Origin: Pseudomonadota bacterium
GTDB lineage: Bacteria; Desulfobacterota; WTBG01; CAIYCZ01
Direction of reading: 5' to 3'
Assembly: GCA_026388865.1 (NCBI GenBank)
Contig: JAPLIX010000179.1
Span: 1-5,441 of the forward strand
DNA length: 5,441 nucleotides
Below are positions 1 through 5,441 of the stretch, piece by piece (position 1 is the first letter of the stretch; each line of letters begins with the position of its first letter). A program made the translations under genes and the position numbers. The notes under the pieces were generated by a model that ran no database searches, was not told the origin of the DNA, and saw nothing but the letters and a program-made list of their open reading frames with translations.

Positions 1-257
1 CAAAGCTCAATCTGAAAGCTGGCAGGAAGAGATAGCTTTACAAAAAAGCTCTCAATGGGGTCGCCCTTTACAATAATGATTTGTTTAGGCCAATAATTTT
101 TCTTGTCATAGGCCTTTTGAAGAAAAGCTTTCAATTGCTTTGGGGGCAATCCTTCAGCAAGCGTGGCTTCACTATTGAGAAGTTCTCCAGACGGAAGTTC
201 CATCAACATATACACATCTGCTGATTTATCTGCAATCTGAGTATCAAGGATAAAAAA
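1..257 (-). pseudogene. Degraded or frameshifted gene fragment, resembles DUF6930-type domain
   Basis: The minus strand reads openly from about 257 to the window edge, so the C-terminus lies outside. The reading includes VYMLMELPSGELL, then PPKQLKAFLQKAY and WPKQIIIVKGDPIESFF. This pattern of a strand with a Gly turn, then a helix, then a Pro-led strand looks like real protein. From memory it resembles the DUF6930 domain seen in some SEC-C-type proteins, but that name is tentative. The frame is closed upstream by TGA at 258-260, next to runs of six T and seven A (minus-strand sense). A plausible start in another frame lies at 306 (MKKLQYQDFTPKK), and changing the length of either run would join the two frames. 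A further short frame at 365-303 (MQPKSLRNIFTQDPVKENCL) ends in an ATGA overlap with that start. I read this as a decayed gene, though a sequencing error in the homopolymers could also explain it. Confidence 0.45.
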
Positions 258-405
258 TCAGCCATGATTTTTTTGGGGTGAAGTCTTGGTATTGGAGTTT
301 TTTCATAGACAGTTCTCTTTTACGGGGTCTTGTGTGAAAATGTTTCTTAAACTTTTGGGCTGCATGGGGTTCTTCTTTTTAAAATTACAGATATATTACG
401 CCTGC

Positions 406-421
406 ATTACCTTTTGGTAAT
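406..421. repeat. Perfect palindrome ATTACC-TTTT-GGTAAT
   Basis: Six-base arms (406-411 and 416-421) are perfectly complementary around a four-T centre. The site lies 15 bases before the -35 box of the plus-strand promoter at 437-464 and upstream of the broken minus-strand gene, so it could be an operator half-site pair or a small hairpin. There is no direct evidence of function, and arms this short can arise by chance in AT-rich DNA. Confidence 0.3.
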
Positions 422-436
422 CATCATCTCATCTGC

Positions 437-464
437 TTGCGCCCGCAGAATAATGTACTATAAT
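437..464 (+). promoter_or_regulatory. Sigma-70-like promoter TTGCGC-16-TATAAT
   Basis: A -35-like TTGCGC (437-442) is separated by 16 bases from a perfect TATAAT (459-464). The predicted transcription start is near 471. No gene follows in the usual sense, because a strong terminator sits only about 17 bases beyond the predicted start. Confidence 0.5.
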
Positions 465-470
465 TGACTC

Positions 471-525
471 ATATGAACCCCTGTTACAACCCTCGATGGT
501 ACCCCCTCCACCGTCGAGGGTTTTC
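471..525 (+). ncRNA. Candidate short RNA, about 55 nt, between promoter and terminator
   Basis: The interval runs from the predicted start of the 437-464 promoter to the end of the U-tract of the 488-524 terminator. It would give an RNA of about 55 nt made almost entirely of one hairpin. The same stretch can be read from ATG at 473 as an 18-codon peptide, MNPCYNPRWYPLHRRGFS, ending in TGA at 527-529. Three things speak against translation: there is no ribosome binding site, the ATG would sit within 2-3 bases of the 5' end, and transcription would stop before the stop codon. Alternatives are a leftover leader or attenuator of a lost gene, or chance pairing of a promoter with a terminator. No known RNA family is recognised. 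Confidence 0.3.
488..524 (+). terminator. Strong rho-independent terminator
   Basis: The arms AACCCTCGATGG (488-499) and CCGTCGAGGGTT (511-522) pair over 12 positions with a single T-G wobble, around an 11-base loop. TTTT at 521-524 follows the GC-rich part of the stem. The opposite strand lacks a U-tract after the stem, so it should act on plus-strand transcripts only. No plus-strand gene ends just upstream. Confidence 0.75.
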
Positions 526-529
526 TTGA

Positions 530-800
530 GCGCATTTGCTGACTCTCTTGATCAGCTTCCAAATAAATATGAATGGGGTACAGTTTCTTCGATAATTATT
601 TTTAACTGGTCATCCTGATATGGTTTTTTACCAAGGACAGATACTATTTTATCTCGAATAATTAAATACAAAAAACATTATCTAATTAATATGATATTAA
701 GTTATATTATGTTTTTAGTAATTATTGATATTTATACATCGTTGCACCCTATTGTTTATTCTACTCTATCATAAATAAAGAATTGATTATTTATGATAAT
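530..800. other. AT-rich gene-poor stretch
   Basis: No convincing gene is present. G plus C is 19 of 60 bases at 601-660, 7 of 60 at 661-720 and 15 of 60 at 721-780, far below the coding region to the right. The minus strand has one stretch that reads like protein, from 677 to a TGA at 552-554 and including KIVSVLGKKPYQDDQLKIII. It has no start codon in frame and no recognised family, so it may be another gene remnant. The 767-798 inverted repeat lies at the right end of the stretch. Confidence 0.5.
767..798. repeat. Perfect 12-bp inverted repeat
   Basis: TATCATAAATAA (767-778) and TTATTTATGATA (787-798) are exact reverse complements around the 8-base loop AGAATTGA. It lies immediately before the open frame that begins at 800. 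An AT-only hairpin without a U-tract is unlikely to be an efficient terminator, so an operator, a protein-binding site or a remnant of a mobile-element end are alternatives. Confidence 0.5.
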
Positions 801-1060
801 TATGTTATTTAGTACTAATATGGTCAGACAATGAATTTAATAAATTAACTAAGGATAGTAATTCTAAAAGACTATTACTCATTTTTTTGTGCAATGTATC
901 AACACCCAGTTGGGATGAAATTAAACAAAGAATTAAAGATCATAAACCGTATCAATGCAAGTTCCCCAAGTGTAAAACTAAAGTGCTGAGACCTGATACG
1001 TTTTGTGATTATCATGATTCCCAGGTCTTTAATTTCAGAAAAAAACACTTTGGCGGATAA
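800..1060 (+). pseudogene. Open frame with Cys/His metal-site-like C-terminus, no clear start
   Basis: The frame is open for 86 codons from just after a TAA at 797-799 to TAA at 1058-1060. The last 40 residues look like a genuine small metal-binding domain: three Cys codons at 956, 971 and 1004 and a His codon at 1013 give C-x4-C-x10-C-x2-H, with neighbouring sequence KPYQCKFPKCKTK and FCDYHDSQVFNFRKKHFGG. This spacing recalls short zinc-binding motifs with an FC..H ending, but I cannot name a family. No ATG or GTG precedes the Cys region in frame. Only ATT (881) or TTG (887) is available, neither with a ribosome binding site, and a run of seven T at 882-888 is a possible frameshift point. 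The upstream part is AT-rich and of low coding quality. It is most likely a truncated remnant, although a rare start cannot be excluded. Its stop lies 11 bases from the convergent VWA gene. Confidence 0.4.
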
Positions 1061-1071
1061 TTTTCTTTATT

Positions 1072-2661
1072 TTATTTCCGCTCCCTGCGTTTGATTTCCT
1101 CAAGAAGTATTAGCTCTCCCAGGTCACCCGGAAGGCATATTACCGCCCTGCCCCCGTTTATCCGCGAAATCTCTCTGACAAATTCTACCAGCACCGGGCT
1201 GCTGTCGAGCATAAAAGTGTCAATGTGAACGCCCTCGGCAGTTGCCTTTTTAACTTCAGTGAGTGTTGCCTTGCAGGCATTCGGACTGATCCCGTACATG
1301 GTGGTCGGAAATTCGACGTGCAGCTCCTCATTTTTCTCAAAATAGGCTGTCGGCTGGCCATCGGTGAGAACGATAATACGGTTATTTCTCGCCCCGCTCC
1401 TTTTGATAAGCTCCATGGCCTTCCTGACACCGGCCTGCAGGTTGGTGAACGCATGTCCCATATCCCATACCGCAAGCGCCAGCTCCTTTGCCTGAAGCTC
1501 CCGTGCATAGGTGGAAAAACCGACAACGTGGAAACGGTCTCTGGGGAACTTGGTTCTGATGTAGTGGTCAAGTGCCAGCGCGACCTTCTTTGCTGCCTTG
1601 AACCGCCGCTCCCACGACATTGACCAGGAAAGGTCCAGGAGCAGTACCGTCGTCGATGTTATAAGCTGCTCCCTCTCCCGCACATAAAAATCATCGACCA
1701 GCAGCTTGAGCTTTTTTGTCGCTGCCGGCGTCCGTTTTACTGCGTTAAGCACAGTCCGGGTAATGTCCAGATCAAACCGGTCACCGAACTGGTACGGCCG
1801 CGCGGAATCCGGCTCTATTTCACCCGTCTGCACGCCGGTGCCCTGGTATCGCCCTGATCGGTCGCGCTTCACCATGTGGTACAAATCTCCAAAGGCCATC
1901 TCCCCAATAGAGCGGATGCCCCTGGGTGTCAGATCAAATCCTTCTTTGCCAAATTGCACCAGACCTTCTGCAGTAAGCTCATCCGGTACCTGCATCAGAA
2001 TCATGAATGACTGTGCAGCCTCGTCACCAAGAAGTTTTTGGATCGTCTCGATGTCAATTTTATTCCAGTTGCCGGAGGAAATCTGCCGGATGGTTTCCTC
2101 GATAGATTTAAACTGCCGCATCAGCACAAGGGCCTGCTCAAAATTAAGATACTCCGTGCCGTAAAACTTTTCACCCCACTGGCTGTAAAACTCCATGAGA
2201 TCAAGGATATCCGCGGTGCGCCCGTTCCACGCATCATAAAGCTCCCGGCTCTCCTCATTGGAAAAAGGAAAGTCTTGAAGGCTTGCTATTTTTTCCAAAA
2301 GGCCCGGAGCGAGTTCGCTGAATAAAGGCGCAGGTTCAAGCCCTTCTTCGACCCGTGTCTGTGCTTCCTGCTGCAGCAGCTTCTCGATATTATTGACCGG
2401 GTCGTCAAAGACCTTTTGCAGGTTATATTTTGAAAACAGCTCGTCCTTTTGCTGCTGCAGCTGCTGAAGGATATCTTTGAGCCCCATTACCTGGAAATCC
2501 ATGCCCGTAAGGGGAAACCCTTCCCAAAGCATCTGTGCAAGGGCCATGTTAGGGCTCATCCCCTCCATGATATTATCGATGAAACTTTTTATTATGTCAT
2601 TGCGCGCCAGGCTGAACGGTGTCTGCGTTCCATCCCACGAGCTGTATACGATGGTTTTCAT
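1072..2661 (-). CDS. VWA domain protein with complete MIDAS, partner of the MoxR-type ATPase
   Basis: This 529-residue cytosolic protein has no signal peptide or membrane segment. Residues 1 to about 330 are mainly helical and include a Gln-rich, coiled-coil-prone stretch near 63-75 (LQQLQQQKDEL). The VWA domain covers roughly 337-510. The metal site (MIDAS) is complete: D343-x-S345-x-S347 in LLLDLSWSMS, T406 in FTNLQAG and D434 in VLTDGQPT. In magnesium-chelatase-like systems the VWA subunit binds a divalent metal through this site and couples the AAA+ ring to a target protein, and by family knowledge that is the likely role here. The ATG overlaps the ATPase stop codon (ATGA), with AGGA 10 bases upstream, which points to translational coupling and a fixed ratio of the two proteins. 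The substrate is unknown, and no chelatase large subunit is nearby. The pairing and the domain are clear; the biological function is not. Confidence 0.9.
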   Translation of the reverse strand: MKTIVYSSWDGTQTPFSLARNDIIKSFIDNIMEGMSPNMALAQMLWEGFPLTGMDFQVMGLKDILQQLQQQKDELFSKYNLQKVFDDPVNNIEKLLQQEAQTRVEEGLEPAPLFSELAPGLLEKIASLQDFPFSNEESRELYDAWNGRTADILDLMEFYSQWGEKFYGTEYLNFEQALVLMRQFKSIEETIRQISSGNWNKIDIETIQKLLGDEAAQSFMILMQVPDELTAEGLVQFGKEGFDLTPRGIRSIGEMAFGDLYHMVKRDRSGRYQGTGVQTGEIEPDSARPYQFGDRFDLDITRTVLNAVKRTPAATKKLKLLVDDFYVREREQLITSTTVLLLDLSWSMSWERRFKAAKKVALALDHYIRTKFPRDRFHVVGFSTYARELQAKELALAVWDMGHAFTNLQAGVRKAMELIKRSGARNNRIIVLTDGQPTAYFEKNEELHVEFPTTMYGISPNACKATLTEVKKATAEGVHIDTFMLDSSPVLVEFVREISRINGGRAVICLPGDLGELILLEEIKRRERK

Positions 2662-4058
2662 TTATAGACTATCCTGCCGTTGAACACTTCCCGGTTCAGT
2701 TTATTTGAAAGATGAAGGCCTTCAAGAATAAATTCTATGGCAGATGCGGCTTCTGCCGGACATTCCGGGTTCACGAGTGCTGCAACCGCATCTTTGAGCC
2801 CCGGTATGTTTCTCAGCCCGTCCAGGTATTCGACGGAAGGAATTGATGGTGAAACCTCAGCGGCGATGCCATTGTTGAATGAGCTGATAATGGAAGAAAG
2901 TTCTTCCACCTTAAACATTTCGTCAAACACCACCTTTGTTGCTCGCTTGGCAAGCTCCTCTACGATCTCTCCCTCTCTGCGGTCCTTGCCGCCGTACTCA
3001 AGCTCCAGTTTTCCGGCGATTGCCGGGAAGGTCATCTCAATGTCCGTAATACGCGGCACCACTTTTTTCTCGCTCAGCTCAAAACAGCGTCGTGCCGCGC
3101 TGCCCAGTATCGCCTCAAAGCTCCTGATGGTTGCCCTGCAGCTGACACCTGAATGCTGACTGATATCGGGGCTGTTGCGCGCCTGCAAGGTCATCTCCGC
3201 AAGAATCTCCTTAATAAACGGCGGAATGCTGCATTCAAGCCCGTCCAGGGGCATTTTTCTCGCTTCCTGTTCCATAATGTCTATCTCAATGCTGCGCTGC
3301 CGGGGATAGTGGGTTTTAATCTGGGAGTCAAAACGGTCTTTGAGCGGGGTAATGATTCTTCCCCGGCTGGTATAATCTTCAGGGTTGGCACTGGCAACCA
3401 CCATCACGTCAAGCGGCAGCCTGACCGGAAATCCCTTGATCTGAAAATCACGCTCCTCCATAATGTTAAAGAGTGCAACCTGTATTTTTTCTGCAAGGTC
3501 AGGCAGCTCATTGATGGCAAAAATGCCGCGATTCGCCCGCGGCGCAAGCCCGAAATGAATGGATGTTTCATCATCCAGCGTCCGGCCTTCGGAGATTTTG
3601 ATCGGGTCAACTTCACCGATGAGGTCGGCAGTGCTCACGTCTGAAGTTGCAAGCTTTTCCACCAGTCTTCTGTCACGCGGTATCCAGGCTATCGGCAGGT
3701 CATCGCCGTAAAGCTGCACATTTTTATGGCAATCCGCACAAACAGGCGCATAGGGATTATCATGTATCGGGCATCCGTCAATGGCTGGAATATATTCATC
3801 AAGAAAATTTATTAGCCCCCGGATAATCCGGCTCTTGCCCTGCCCTCTTTCTCCCAGGATTATCATATTATGCCCGCACAGGATGGCATTGATAACCCGA
3901 GGAATGACCGTGTCATCGTAACCTTTCAGGTCAGCAAATAACGGTTTTTTAGCTGCAAGCATCCGTATCAGGTTGCTTCGCATTTCTTCGCGCACTGTTT
4001 GAATATGCGAGTAATGTTTCCTTAAGTCGCCGCGTTTCCTGATTTTGGTAAAATCCAT
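2658..4058 (-). CDS. MoxR/magnesium-chelatase-type AAA+ ATPase
   Basis: This 466-residue AAA+ ATPase has Walker A GERGQGKS at 69-76. A Walker B-like strand RGIFAINEL at 177-185 carries Asn183-Glu184 where most relatives have Asp-Glu. Sensor 1 is ASANPEDY (N225), the arginine finger is in LKDRF (R242), and a sensor-2-like Arg is near 308 in GVSCRATIR. Between Walker A and Walker B lies a Cys/His-rich insert, GCPIHDNPYAPVCADCHKN (C96, H99, C107, C110, H111), which could bind zinc. Proteins of this class form rings that act with a VWA partner as a chaperone or chelatase-like motor. Here the partner is the next gene, joined by a 4-nt overlap. The start at 4058 is supported by AAGGAG at 4070-4075, 11 bases upstream, and by an extended -10 promoter. 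From memory, both the Asn-Glu Walker B and the insert recur in a subfamily annotated 'magnesium chelatase', so they are probably not errors. It is not RavA, because the context and the insert differ. The target is unknown. Confidence 0.9.
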   Translation of the reverse strand: MDFTKIRKRGDLRKHYSHIQTVREEMRSNLIRMLAAKKPLFADLKGYDDTVIPRVINAILCGHNMIILGERGQGKSRIIRGLINFLDEYIPAIDGCPIHDNPYAPVCADCHKNVQLYGDDLPIAWIPRDRRLVEKLATSDVSTADLIGEVDPIKISEGRTLDDETSIHFGLAPRANRGIFAINELPDLAEKIQVALFNIMEERDFQIKGFPVRLPLDVMVVASANPEDYTSRGRIITPLKDRFDSQIKTHYPRQRSIEIDIMEQEARKMPLDGLECSIPPFIKEILAEMTLQARNSPDISQHSGVSCRATIRSFEAILGSAARRCFELSEKKVVPRITDIEMTFPAIAGKLELEYGGKDRREGEIVEELAKRATKVVFDEMFKVEELSSIISSFNNGIAAEVSPSIPSVEYLDGLRNIPGLKDAVAALVNPECPAEAASAIEFILEGLHLSNKLNREVFNGRIVYK

Positions 4059-4069
4059 ATGCTGCTCAA

Positions 4070-4075
4070 CTCCTT
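4070..4075 (-). promoter_or_regulatory. Ribosome binding site of the ATPase gene
   Basis: AAGGAG on the minus strand sits 11 bases before the ATG at 4058. The spacing is slightly long but usable, and it supports this start over internal Met codons. Confidence 0.6.
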
Positions 4076-4097
4076 TTGAATGATTTTATTTTTTTTG

Positions 4098-4106
4098 ATT
4101 ATACCA
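4098..4106 (-). promoter_or_regulatory. Extended -10 promoter for the ATPase-VWA operon
   Basis: The minus strand carries TGGTATAAT, a perfect TATAAT with the TG of an extended -10 element. No good -35 box is present at 16-18 bases (the sequence there is close to AAAACA), which is usual for extended -10 promoters. The predicted start near 4091 leaves a leader of about 33 nt that contains the ribosome binding site. Confidence 0.6.
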
Positions 4107-4185
4107 TAATTTCAACTGATTGTTTTGCGCTTTTAATTTAATTTTATAGCAGACCTGAAAATGTTATAGTATGTCAGACAGGTAA

Positions 4186-4194
4186 TGCTATAAT
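4186..4194 (+). promoter_or_regulatory. Extended -10 element before the exonuclease gene
   Basis: TGCTATAAT (TATAAT at 4189-4194) is a consensus extended -10 element without a clear -35 box. If used, transcription would start near 4201, only about 5 bases before the ATG at 4206. The GGGAG at 4196-4200 would then lie outside the RNA and the message would be almost leaderless. An alternative -10, TATAGT at 4165-4170, would keep the GGGAG in the transcript. The sequence alone does not decide which is used. Confidence 0.45.
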
Positions 4195-4195
4195 C

Positions 4196-4200
4196 GGGAG
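4196..4200 (+). promoter_or_regulatory. Ribosome binding site GGGAG of the exonuclease gene
   Basis: GGGAG ends 5 bases before the ATG at 4206. An in-frame TAA at 4191-4193 rules out any upstream start, so 4206 is the first possible ATG. Whether the site is transcribed depends on which -10 element is used. Confidence 0.5.
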
Positions 4201-4205
4201 CGTAC

Positions 4206-4991
4206 ATGATCAAACACACCTTCAGCATTCTGCCGGGCATTGGCGATAAACTTGAAAAAAGGCTCTGGAGAAATGGCATAGTAACCTGGGAAGATTTCCT
4301 TGCGGCTAATGATATTGAATTTTTGAGCGCTGATACCAAAAGACTCTATGACGCTATACTCAGCGAAGCACTGCAAAACCTCGATAGAGGTAATTTTTCT
4401 TTTTTCGCCGGGACCCTTAAGCACGGCGATCATTGGCGACTCTTTCAGCTTGTGCGTAACAGGGCTGTTGCGCTTGATATAGAAACTAATGGCGGCATTG
4501 CAGGTAATGGCGGTGATGTGACTGTTGTGGGTCTCTTTGACGGCTTTGATTATAAAGCTCTGGTGAGGGGAAAAGATTTAAGCAGGGGTACACTTGCAAA
4601 AGAACTCTCCCGCTACAGCTACGTGATAACCTTTTTCGGTTCTGTATTTGACCTGCCATATATTCGTGAAATATATGGACTGAGCTTTTCGATGCCCCAT
4701 TTTGATCTTTGTTTCAGCGGCCGGAAGGCAGGGCTCAGAGGGGGGCTAAAGAAGGTTGAGAAACTTCTGGGCATACAGCGGGATGAATCAATACGTGGCT
4801 TTGATGGATTTGACGCAGTAAGGCTCTGGGATGATGTGCAGCGCGGCAACGCTGCTGCTCTTGAACTCCTCATTACCTATAATCGTTATGACACCGTGAA
4901 TCTATTTCGCCTTGCTGATATTATTTATGAGCTGCTCTTTGCGCAGACAGGAATAGCTGCATGTATTCCAGGCTCTCACCGTCATTCTTAG
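4206..4991 (+). CDS. Predicted DEDDy 3'-5' exonuclease (RNase H-like fold) with N-terminal helix-hairpin-helix
   Basis: This 261-residue cytosolic protein starts with LPGIGDKLEKRLWRNGI (residues 9-25), a helix-hairpin-helix-type DNA-binding segment. The RNase H-like exonuclease domain spans about 85-245. Its likely metal-binding acidic residues are D91 and E93 in ALDIETNG, D149 in GSVFDLPYI, and D229 in YNRYD with Y225 as the DEDDy tyrosine. HFDL at 165-168 and GLRGGLKKVEKLLGI at 177-190 also match the predicted RNase H-like exonuclease family related to YprB (Pfam RNase_H_2). By family knowledge such proteins should cleave single nucleotides from nucleic acid 3' ends using two metal ions, but whether the substrate is DNA or RNA is unknown. 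The gene is 19 nt from the next one and probably co-transcribed with it. It is divergent from the ATPase-VWA pair. Confidence 0.8.
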   Translation: MIKHTFSILPGIGDKLEKRLWRNGIVTWEDFLAANDIEFLSADTKRLYDAILSEALQNLDRGNFSFFAGTLKHGDHWRLFQLVRNRAVALDIETNGGIAGNGGDVTVVGLFDGFDYKALVRGKDLSRGTLAKELSRYSYVITFFGSVFDLPYIREIYGLSFSMPHFDLCFSGRKAGLRGGLKKVEKLLGIQRDESIRGFDGFDAVRLWDDVQRGNAAALELLITYNRYDTVNLFRLADIIYELLFAQTGIAACIPGSHRHS

Positions 4992-4997
4992 CATGCA

Positions 4998-5004
4998 GGG
5001 AGGG
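4998..5004 (+). promoter_or_regulatory. Ribosome binding site GGGAGGG of the iron-sulfur protein gene
   Basis: GGGAGGG lies in the 19-base gap after the exonuclease stop, 6 bases before ATG 5011. It fixes that start, and the tight gap without a terminator supports co-transcription. Confidence 0.75.
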
Positions 5005-5010
5005 TAGCAT

Positions 5011-5441
5011 ATGTCATTAAAAAGTGAGTTGAAAAGCTTTATTACGGAAACACTGCGCATACCGCTAATAGGAGTTGCCGCTGCCGATGACATTGCTGTC
5101 GAGCACACCATGAGAATTTCATATGTGCTGCAACAATGCTCCAATGCGACGCCCCTTGCTGAAGGCAGTGATTCCATCCTTCAGCCCCGTGATTTTTTGG
5201 ATGAGGCGCGCTCGGTGATAATAATCGGCATGCCTGCCTATTTTGGAAAAACTGCAAGCTTTGAGGAATGCCGGAAAGACCTGCTCGGAAAAGTTGAGCC
5301 ATCGCACGTCAACACCCTCTTTCTGCAGAATGGCGCTGAGAGAAATAATTCTATCTGCTCTTTTTTTACTGACCGGGGTTTTCAGTGCGTTTCGGTGTTT
5401 GGGCTTCAATTTCCGATAAAGCTTCTGGCGTCACAGTGCGG
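5011..5441 (+). CDS. Epoxyqueuosine-reductase-like iron-sulfur protein, 5' part only
   Basis: The first 143 residues are present and the frame runs off the window. The N-terminus (MSLKSELKSFITETL...PLIGVAAAD), the strand ARSVIIIGMPAYF at 66-78, ICSFFTDRGFQC at 115-126 and LQFPIKLLASQCG at 132-144 follow the layout of QueG-like proteins. In these, a conserved Ala/Gly-rich segment with GLG and GKN normally comes next, then two ferredoxin-type 4Fe-4S clusters; both would lie beyond 5441. True QueG uses a cobalamin cofactor and the clusters to reduce epoxyqueuosine in tRNA. Many relatives carry the same fold with unknown substrates, and the divergent N-terminal third here (QQCSNATPLAEGSDS region) suggests a relative rather than QueG itself, so no symbol is given. 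It probably shares a transcript with the upstream exonuclease. Confidence 0.7.
   Translation, partial: MSLKSELKSFITETLRIPLIGVAAADDIAVEHTMRISYVLQQCSNATPLAEGSDSILQPRDFLDEARSVIIIGMPAYFGKTASFEECRKDLLGKVEPSHVNTLFLQNGAERNNSICSFFTDRGFQCVSVFGLQFPIKLLASQC

Noticed and set aside
405..800. Repeat-spacer structure suggesting a CRISPR array
   Set aside because: The inverted repeats occur once each, and there are no regularly spaced direct repeats.
894..989. ATG frame reading MYQHPVGMKLNKELK, overlapping the metal-site frame
   Set aside because: It is short (31 codons) and low-complexity, has no ribosome site and competes with a frame bearing an ordered Cys/His motif.
1053..1081. GCGGA ... TCCGC inverted pair between the convergent ends as a shared terminator
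   Set aside because: The arms are only five bases with a 19-base spacer and no U-tract beside the stem, so it is too weak to call.
1185..3644. Several open frames of 68-163 codons on both strands within the ATPase and VWA genes
   Set aside because: They lie opposite or out of phase with genes that carry complete, recognised catalytic motifs. They have no ribosome sites and no recognisable domains.
2658..4058. Assignment of the pair as RavA-ViaA or as true magnesium chelatase ChlI-ChlD
   Set aside because: The Cys/His insert and Asn-Glu Walker B do not fit RavA. No large chelatase subunit or tetrapyrrole gene is present, and the VWA protein lacks the AAA domain expected of ChlD.
4619..5409. 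Minus-strand open frames opposite the exonuclease and QueG-like genes
   Set aside because: They are antisense shadows of clear coding genes and have no supporting start signals.

Overview
The window holds two well-formed gene pairs facing away from each other, plus an AT-rich, gene-poor left flank. The coding part (about 1070-5441) has moderate base composition (35 of 60 bases are G or C at 1741-1800). It shows classic bacterial signals: purine-rich ribosome binding sites, TATAAT boxes and an ATGA stop/start overlap. Nothing fixes the taxon. The gene content would suit an anaerobic or facultative bacterium, for example a Desulfobacterota- or Nitrospirota-like lineage, but that is a low-confidence inference.

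Left flank (1-1071). No intact gene was found. At 1-257 on the minus strand there is a good coding frame, broken upstream by an in-frame stop beside homopolymer runs. A compact promoter-terminator pair at 437-524 could make a short RNA of about 55 nt. The block from 530 to 800 is very AT-rich (7 of 60 bases are G or C at 661-720) and holds a perfect 12-bp inverted repeat. A plus-strand open frame at 800-1060 encodes a C-x4-C-x10-C-x2-H metal-site-like C-terminus but has no ATG, GTG or plausible ribosome-bound start. Together these look like decayed remnants next to a stable locus.

Centre, minus strand (1072-4058). A MoxR/magnesium-chelatase-type AAA+ ATPase (2658-4058) overlaps by 4 nt a von Willebrand factor A protein (1072-2661) with a complete MIDAS metal site. 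This is a known type of ATPase-plus-VWA partnership: the hexameric ATPase is thought to work with a MIDAS protein to remodel or metallate a target. No chelatase large subunit or other target is visible here, so the substrate is unknown.

Right, plus strand (4206-5441). A predicted 3'-5' exonuclease of the RNase H-like DEDDy type, with an N-terminal helix-hairpin-helix, is followed 19 nt later by the 5' part of an epoxyqueuosine-reductase-like iron-sulfur protein that runs off the window. The two pairs are divergently transcribed from a 147-nt spacer with an extended -10 promoter on each strand.

I see no CRISPR array, tRNA, rRNA or intact mobile element. No clearly new system is demonstrated. 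The best candidates for a second look are the orphan promoter-terminator unit, the metal-site open frame without a start, and the zinc-like insert with an Asn-Glu Walker B in the ATPase.
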